Source: Comamonas badia DSM 17552 (GTDB lineage: Bacteria; Pseudomonadota; Gammaproteobacteria; Burkholderiales; Burkholderiaceae_C). Taken from it: a stretch of 64,000 bases of DNA. The DNA lies in contig NZ_AXVM01000001.1 in NCBI RefSeq assembly GCF_000484635.1, positions 124,001 to 188,000 on the forward strand, given 5' to 3'. Numbering within the stretch: the first letter of the stretch is position 1; every line of letters begins with the position of its first letter. Of this stretch, positions 58,387 through 64,000 are shown one piece after another. Made by a program: the position numbers and the translations under genes. A model generated the notes under the pieces. It saw nothing but the letters and a program-made list of their open reading frames with translations, was not told the DNA's origin and made no database searches.

Positions 58387-59267
58387 GCCGCCCCCAGCAC
58401 ACGCTTGCGCCGCTCCAGCATGCGCCAGACGAAGGGCGTGAAGATGAGCTGCATCGCCAGCTCCATCTTGCCGCCGGGCACCACGATGGTGTTGGCACGG
58501 CTCATCCAGGAGTCATGGATCATGCCCAGCAGGTAGGGAAAATCGATGCCCTTGGGGTTGGCGAAGCGGATCACCACCATGCTTTCGTCGGCGCTCGGGA
58601 TGTCGCGCGCGATGAAGGGGTCGCTGGTATCGACCATGGGCACGCGCTGGAAATTCACGTGCGTCTGCGCGAACTGCGGCACGATGTAGTGCACGTAGTC
58701 GGGCATGCGCCGCAGGATGGTGTCGGTCACCGCCTCGGTGCTGTAGCCACGCTGGTGCTGGTCGCGCCAGAGCTTCTGTATCCACTCCAGGTTGATGACC
58801 GGCACCACGCCGATGCGCAGATCGACATGGCGGGCGATGTCGTGTTCGGGCGTGACCACCGCGCCATGCAAACCCTCGTAGAACAGCAGATCGGTATCGC
58901 CGGGCAGCGCCTCCCATGTGGTGAAGGTGCCCGGCGGCTGCTGGTAGGGCGCGGCTTCCTGCGCGTTGTGCAGGTACTTGCGCGCCTGGCCCTGGCCGGT
59001 TTCGCCGTAACCGCGGAAGAGGTTTTCCAATTCGCCGAACAGGTTGTTGTCCGGCCCGAAGTGGCTGAAATGCTTGTTGCCCGCCTTCTCGGCCTCGGCC
59101 TGGCGGGTGCGCATTTCGGCGCGGTCGTAGCGATGGAAGCTGTCGCCTTCGATGACGGCGGCCTGCACGCCTTCGCGTCTGAAGATGTTGGCAAAGGTGC
59201 GCGTCACCGTCGAGGTGCCGGCGCCGCTGGAGCCGGTGATGGCGATGATGGGATGGCGGTCGGACAT
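58383..59267 (-). CDS. cbbP: Phosphoribulokinase
   Basis: This enzyme phosphorylates ribulose-5-phosphate to the RuBisCO substrate ribulose-1,5-bisphosphate. The 294-residue product is the bacterial octameric class: P-loop ITGSSGAGTSTVTRTF near the N-terminus, VIEGDSFHRYDRAEMRT, and FYEGLHGAVVTPEHDIARHV. ATG 59267 fits the family N-terminus (MSDRHPIIAITG). It overlaps cbbZ by four bases and follows fbp by 17 bases. Confidence 0.96.
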   Translation of the reverse strand: MSDRHPIIAITGSSGAGTSTVTRTFANIFRREGVQAAVIEGDSFHRYDRAEMRTRQAEAEKAGNKHFSHFGPDNNLFGELENLFRGYGETGQGQARKYLHNAQEAAPYQQPPGTFTTWEALPGDTDLLFYEGLHGAVVTPEHDIARHVDLRIGVVPVINLEWIQKLWRDQHQRGYSTEAVTDTILRRMPDYVHYIVPQFAQTHVNFQRVPMVDTSDPFIARDIPSADESMVVIRFANPKGIDFPYLLGMIHDSWMSRANTIVVPGGKMELAMQLIFTPFVWRMLERRKRVLGAA

Positions 59268-59284
59268 GCTTGGTCTCGGAGTTC

Positions 59285-60376
59285 TCAAACGGTTTCGCGA
59301 AACAGGCTGCGGGCGTGGAACAGCGGGATTCCATCCTCCGGCGCCGCTTGCGGCTCGGCGTGGTAGCGCTCGATGCGCTCGACCTCGCTCCTGGAGCCAA
59401 ATACCAGTCCGATGCGCTGGTGCAGGCCGGTGGGCTGCACTTTCAGGAGCGGCTCGCGCCCGGTGCTCACGCGCCCGCCGGCCTGCTCTATCAGGTAGCC
59501 GATGGGATTCGCCTCATACAGCAGGCGCAGGCGCCCGGGTTTGCTCGCATCCTTGGTATCGCGCGGGTACAGGAAGACGCCGCCGCGCGTGAGGATGCGG
59601 TGCGTCTCCGCCACCAGCGAGGCGATCCAGCGCATGTTGAAATCCTTGCCGCGCACCCCTGTGCGCCCGGCCAGGCATTCCTCCACATAGCGGCGCACGG
59701 GCGCTTCCCAGAAGCGGTTGTTGGAGGCGTTGATGGCAAATTCCTGCGTCTCCTCGGGGATGCGCATATCCGGGTGCGTCAGCAGGAACTCACCCAGATC
59801 GGGCGAAAGCGTGAAGCCGTGCACGCCATTGCCCACCGACAGCACCAGCAGGGTGCTCGGGCCGTAGAGCGCGTAGCCGGCGGCCACCTGCTCGCAGCCG
59901 GGCTGCAGAAAATCCGCCTCGCCCACCTCGCGTTCGCTGGCCATCACCTGCGGCGGCGCGCGCAGCACGGAAAAAATGCTGCCGATGGAGACATTGGCGT
60001 CGATGTTGCTGGAACCATCCAGCGGGTCAAACGCCAGCAGGTATTTGCCGCGCGGCAGCCCCGCGGGAATGGCGTGGGGCTGCTCCATCTCTTCGGATGC
60101 CATGCCCGCCAGGCTGCCGCCCCACTCGCACAGGCGGATGAACCAGTCGTTGCTCAGCACGTCCAGCGGCTTCTGCTGCTCGCCCTGCACGTTCACATCG
60201 CCCGCCGCAGGCATCTCCTGGCCCGCGAGCCGGCCGAGCGCAGCGGTGCGCGCAATCGCCTTGCAGGCGAGCGACACCGCCAGGATCAGGCCGTTGAAAT
60301 CACCGCGGGCACCGGGGTGGCGCCTGCGCTGCTCTATCAAAAATTGCGTCAGCGTGGTGTGGTGGGGTTGGAGCAT
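59285..60376 (-). CDS. cbbF: Fructose-1,6-bisphosphatase class I
   Basis: The enzyme removes phosphate from fructose- (and often sedoheptulose-) bisphosphate for RuBP regeneration. The 363-residue product has the metal-binding FDPLDGSSNIDANVSIGSIF signature, ASEEMEQP, GPSTLLVLSVGNGVHGFTL, and RWIASLVAETHRILTRGGVF. ATG 60376 (MLQPHHTTLTQFL) is the usual class I bacterial start. It lies between cbbY and phosphoribulokinase. Confidence 0.96.
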   Translation of the reverse strand: MLQPHHTTLTQFLIEQRRRHPGARGDFNGLILAVSLACKAIARTAALGRLAGQEMPAAGDVNVQGEQQKPLDVLSNDWFIRLCEWGGSLAGMASEEMEQPHAIPAGLPRGKYLLAFDPLDGSSNIDANVSIGSIFSVLRAPPQVMASEREVGEADFLQPGCEQVAAGYALYGPSTLLVLSVGNGVHGFTLSPDLGEFLLTHPDMRIPEETQEFAINASNNRFWEAPVRRYVEECLAGRTGVRGKDFNMRWIASLVAETHRILTRGGVFLYPRDTKDASKPGRLRLLYEANPIGYLIEQAGGRVSTGREPLLKVQPTGLHQRIGLVFGSRSEVERIERYHAEPQAAPEDGIPLFHARSLFRETV

Positions 60377-60398
60377 GGTGCACCCTGTCTTGCATTTT

Positions 60399-61121
60399 TC
60401 AGGCGGCAGCGCGCCAGGCGCGCAGATCATCCACGCCCACGCCCTCCAGGCTGGGCAGCACGCGCAGCGCACCGGCGAAATCATGGCGCGCGGTGAAGCG
60501 CGCGGGCGTGATGACGGTGGCCAGCCCCGCCGCCAGCGCGGACCGCAGGCCGTTGGCCGAATCCTCGAACGCCAGGCAGGCGGCTGCCGGCAGCCCCAGC
60601 TGCGCCAGTGTCTGCTGGTACACCATGGGGTGCGGCTTCTTGAGCGGGGCGCTGCTCGCGTCCTGCACGGCGGCGAAGCGCGAGCGCCAGTCGCTGCCCA
60701 TGGCGCGGCGCAGCAACGCGGCGATGTTCACCGGCGAGGTGGTGGTGGCGATCGCCAGCCGCAGGCCGGCGGCAGCCGCCTCTTCGATCAGCGCCAGCAC
60801 GCCGGGACGCAGTTGGACCGCGCCATCGTTCACCGCCGCCTCGTAGTGGGCGGTCTTGATCTCGTGGATGCGCGCCATCGTCTGCTCCACCGCCATCGCA
60901 TCGATCGCGCGCACATCGGGGCGCATCTGCTGCCAGTAGTGCTGCACGCGCTCCTTGCCGCCGGAGACCTCCAGCAGCCGGGTATAGAGCGCCTCGTCCC
61001 AGTGCCAGTCCATGCCCAGATCGGCAAACGCCTGGTTGAAGGCGGCCAGGTGCACGGTTTCGGTGTCGGCCAGTGTGCCGTCCACATCAAAAACCAGGCC
61101 TTCGAGTGCGGCGGATGTCAT
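60399..61121 (-). CDS. cbbY: CbbY-type HAD sugar-phosphate phosphatase
   Basis: CbbY is a HAD phosphatase that removes the RuBisCO inhibitor xylulose-1,5-bisphosphate. The 240-residue product has [20 protein letters not shown] (nucleophile and acid Asp), [19 protein letters not shown] in motif [18 protein letters not shown] and [16 protein letters not shown] as motif IV. Its ATG overlaps the cbbX stop by four bases (ATGA). The location directly after cbbX is the usual red-type arrangement. Confidence 0.93.
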   Translation of the reverse strand: MTSAALEGLVFDVDGTLADTETVHLAAFNQAFADLGMDWHWDEALYTRLLEVSGGKERVQHYWQQMRPDVRAIDAMAVEQTMARIHEIKTAHYEAAVNDGAVQLRPGVLALIEEAAAAGLRLAIATTTSPVNIAALLRRAMGSDWRSRFAAVQDASSAPLKKPHPMVYQQTLAQLGLPAAACLAFEDSANGLRSALAAGLATVITPARFTARHDFAGALRVLPSLEGVGVDDLRAWRAAA

Positions 61122-62026
61122 GGCGCCTCGGCGGGTACGGAGGGTTGAAAAAGACGGCTGGCCAATAGGTCCGGCCCGGTGATGGTCGTCAGATCGTCGG
61201 CCGTGAGCTGGCGGTCGCGGTCGGCAAACAGGCGGCTGGCCTGGCGCAGACGGGCGCGGTCCAGTGCATTGCGCACGCTGCGCGCATTGGCAAAGTGCGG
61301 CTGCTCCATGCGCAGGCGCAGGTAGCGCTCGAACGCGTCCGTGGCCTCGGCGTCAAAACGGTAGTTCTGCTGCGCCAGCATGCAAAGGCCGATCTGCTGC
61401 AGCTCTGGAACGCCGTAATCCGGGAAATCGATGTGGTGCGCGATGCGGGACGACATGCCGGGATTGGATTGGAAAAACGTATCCATGCGGTTCTTGTAGC
61501 CGGCGAGGATGACGACCAGGTCATCGCGCTGGTTTTCCATCACCTGCAGCAGAATTTCCATCGCCTCCTGGCCGTAGTCGCGCTCGTTCTCGGGGCGGTA
61601 GAGGTAGTAGGCCTCGTCGATGAAGAGCACGCCGCCCATCGCCTTCTTGAGCACTTCCTTGGTCTTGGGCGCGGTATGGCCGATGTACTGCCCCACGAGG
61701 TCATCGCGCGTGACCGCGACCATGTGCCCTTTGCGCACGCGGCCCAGGCGGTGCAGGATCTGCGCCATGCGCATGGCCACCGTGGTCTTGCCGGTGCCGG
61801 GGTTGCCGGTGAAGCACATGTGCAGGCTGGGCGCCTGGCTCTCCAGCCCGAGGTTGGCGCGCAGCGTGTCGATCACCAGCAGCGCGGCGATGTCGCGGAT
61901 GCGCGCCTTGACGGGCGCCAGGCCCACCAGGTCGCTGTCGAGCTCCGCCAGCACCTGCTCCACCTGCGATTGCGCCAGCACTTCGGCCACGCTGCGCGCG
62001 CTGCCGCGCACGGGGGTTTCAGCCAC
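61118..62026 (-). CDS. cbbX: Red-type RuBisCO activase CbbX
   Basis: CbbX is a AAA+ hexamer that threads the C-terminal tail of red-type CbbL and releases inhibitory sugar phosphates. The 302-residue product has Walker [19 protein letters not shown] (about residues 71-88), Walker [16 protein letters not shown], and arginine-finger/sensor region [20 protein letters not shown]. It overlaps cbbS by 8 bases and cbbY by 4. Its presence fits the red-type form IC RuBisCO. Confidence 0.96.
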   Translation of the reverse strand: MAETPVRGSARSVAEVLAQSQVEQVLAELDSDLVGLAPVKARIRDIAALLVIDTLRANLGLESQAPSLHMCFTGNPGTGKTTVAMRMAQILHRLGRVRKGHMVAVTRDDLVGQYIGHTAPKTKEVLKKAMGGVLFIDEAYYLYRPENERDYGQEAMEILLQVMENQRDDLVVILAGYKNRMDTFFQSNPGMSSRIAHHIDFPDYGVPELQQIGLCMLAQQNYRFDAEATDAFERYLRLRMEQPHFANARSVRNALDRARLRQASRLFADRDRQLTADDLTTITGPDLLASRLFQPSVPAEAP

Positions 62027-62453
62027 GTTCGTTCTCGGGCATGCCGGCAGCGTAGCTGCGCGTGCTGTAGCGCATCATCCGCCCGGCCTCCTCCGAGCGT
62101 TCGAGCTGGAAACCCGGTTCGTATTGGGGCCGGTTGACGATGAAGCTCATCGCCACCGATTCCACGCCGCGCGTCGAATCGAACGCCATCATGCGGATGT
62201 AATGGCTGGGGAAGGTCTGGCGGCAGTGGTTCACCTCCATCAGCACGCCGGCCGGGTCGCGCAGGTCGAACATGGGCATGCCGAACATGTCCCAGTACTG
62301 GTTGCGCGGGTGCGGGTCGTCGGTGTATTCCACGCTCCAGGCATAGCCCTTGTCCAGTCCGTACTGGATCTGGGCGCTGATTTCCGCATCCGTCAGATCG
62401 GGCAGAAAGCTGAACTGGCCCTGCGTCAGGCGCTGTGTCGGGTTGGTCATCAT
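62019..62453 (-). CDS. cbbS: RuBisCO small subunit, red type
   Basis: The small subunit caps the L8 core. The 144-residue product has [20 protein letters not shown] near the start, [20 protein letters not shown] and the C-terminal extension ([20 protein letters not shown] onwards) that forms the beta hairpin of red-type small subunits. Starts at 62453 and 62450 are tandem. It follows cbbL by 26 bases and overlaps cbbX by 8. Confidence 0.96.
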   Translation of the reverse strand: MMTNPTQRLTQGQFSFLPDLTDAEISAQIQYGLDKGYAWSVEYTDDPHPRNQYWDMFGMPMFDLRDPAGVLMEVNHCRQTFPSHYIRMMAFDSTRGVESVAMSFIVNRPQYEPGFQLERSEEAGRMMRYSTRSYAAGMPENERG

Positions 62454-62479
62454 GGTGGTGTGCTCCTTGGTGGCGTGCT

Positions 62480-64000
<1,521 letters not shown>

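Overview
The window is a GC-rich chromosomal segment of a betaproteobacterium of the order Burkholderiales, most probably the family Comamonadaceae. Three things point there: the gene orders (ftsK-lolA; pilB-pilC-pilD-coaE-zapD; purD-hemF...rsfS-rlmH-maf-rng; yafS-like/gloB/mltD), the protein sequences themselves, and a scattered ~55-bp repeat with a gcgc...gcgc core and an 'agctatc' end that I associate with this family. No rRNA, tRNA, CRISPR, insertion sequence or prophage was found. The gene content suggests a facultatively autotrophic, sulfide-oxidising, denitrifying bacterium: a red-type RuBisCO operon, a covalent-FAD flavocytochrome-c-type sulfide dehydrogenase flavoprotein, and a cytochrome cd1 nitrite reductase.

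Layout. 1-5400: 3' part of galU, ftsK-lolA, trxB, and rpmB-rpmG with a terminator. 5500-10800: type IV pilus assembly (pilB, pilC, pilD) with coaE and zapD. 10800-16700: small accessory genes (DUF1330, GFA domain, a membrane protein, a 2TM protein, a glutathione S-transferase), a LytS/LytR-type two-component pair and an MFS transporter. 16750-19480: the circularly permuted GTPase RbgA and a ThDP enzyme. 19450-21800: a two-gene operon for a Tat-exported FCSD-type flavoprotein and a Tat-exported Rieske protein, with its own promoter; I see no diheme FccA subunit. 21850-26840: a small conserved ORF, pepA, divergent lptF-lptG, and a CysB-type regulator. 26930-31360: an aminotransferase, an aromatic-ring flavin hydroxylase with a DUF2783 partner, and an MFS transporter.

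31460-43080 is one long minus-strand block: yebC, then a type III restriction-modification system (mod, res) directly upstream of purD, hemF, rsfS, rlmH, maf and rng. The R-M pair appears to have been inserted between yebC and purD, and nadD, which I expect between hemF and rsfS, is missing. 43140-47600: a HerA/DUF853 ATPase, a dienoyl-CoA isomerase-like crotonase, a serine/threonine dehydratase-like PLP enzyme, upp and a PNPOx-like protein. 47700-51930: nirS on its own, with a textbook class II FNR/DNR promoter, divergent from a TonB-dependent receptor. 51980-56560: rnhA, a YafS-like methyltransferase, gloB, mltD and an alpha/beta hydrolase. 56580-63940: the Calvin-cycle operon cbbL-cbbS-cbbX-cbbY-fbp-prk-cbbZ-fba, read toward lower coordinates and tightly coupled, with its promoter region cut by the window edge.

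How they work together: the Tat-exported flavoprotein and Rieske protein could feed sulfide electrons into the respiratory chain. NirS would be the anaerobic nitrite-respiration outlet. The cbb operon fixes CO2 and also encodes the RuBisCO remodelling and repair functions CbbX, CbbY and CbbZ. The most interesting points are the flavoprotein-Rieske pair, repeats that have become coding sequence (including the LolA signal peptide), the R-M insertion upstream of purD, and the overlapping divergent start codons of gloB and the methyltransferase.
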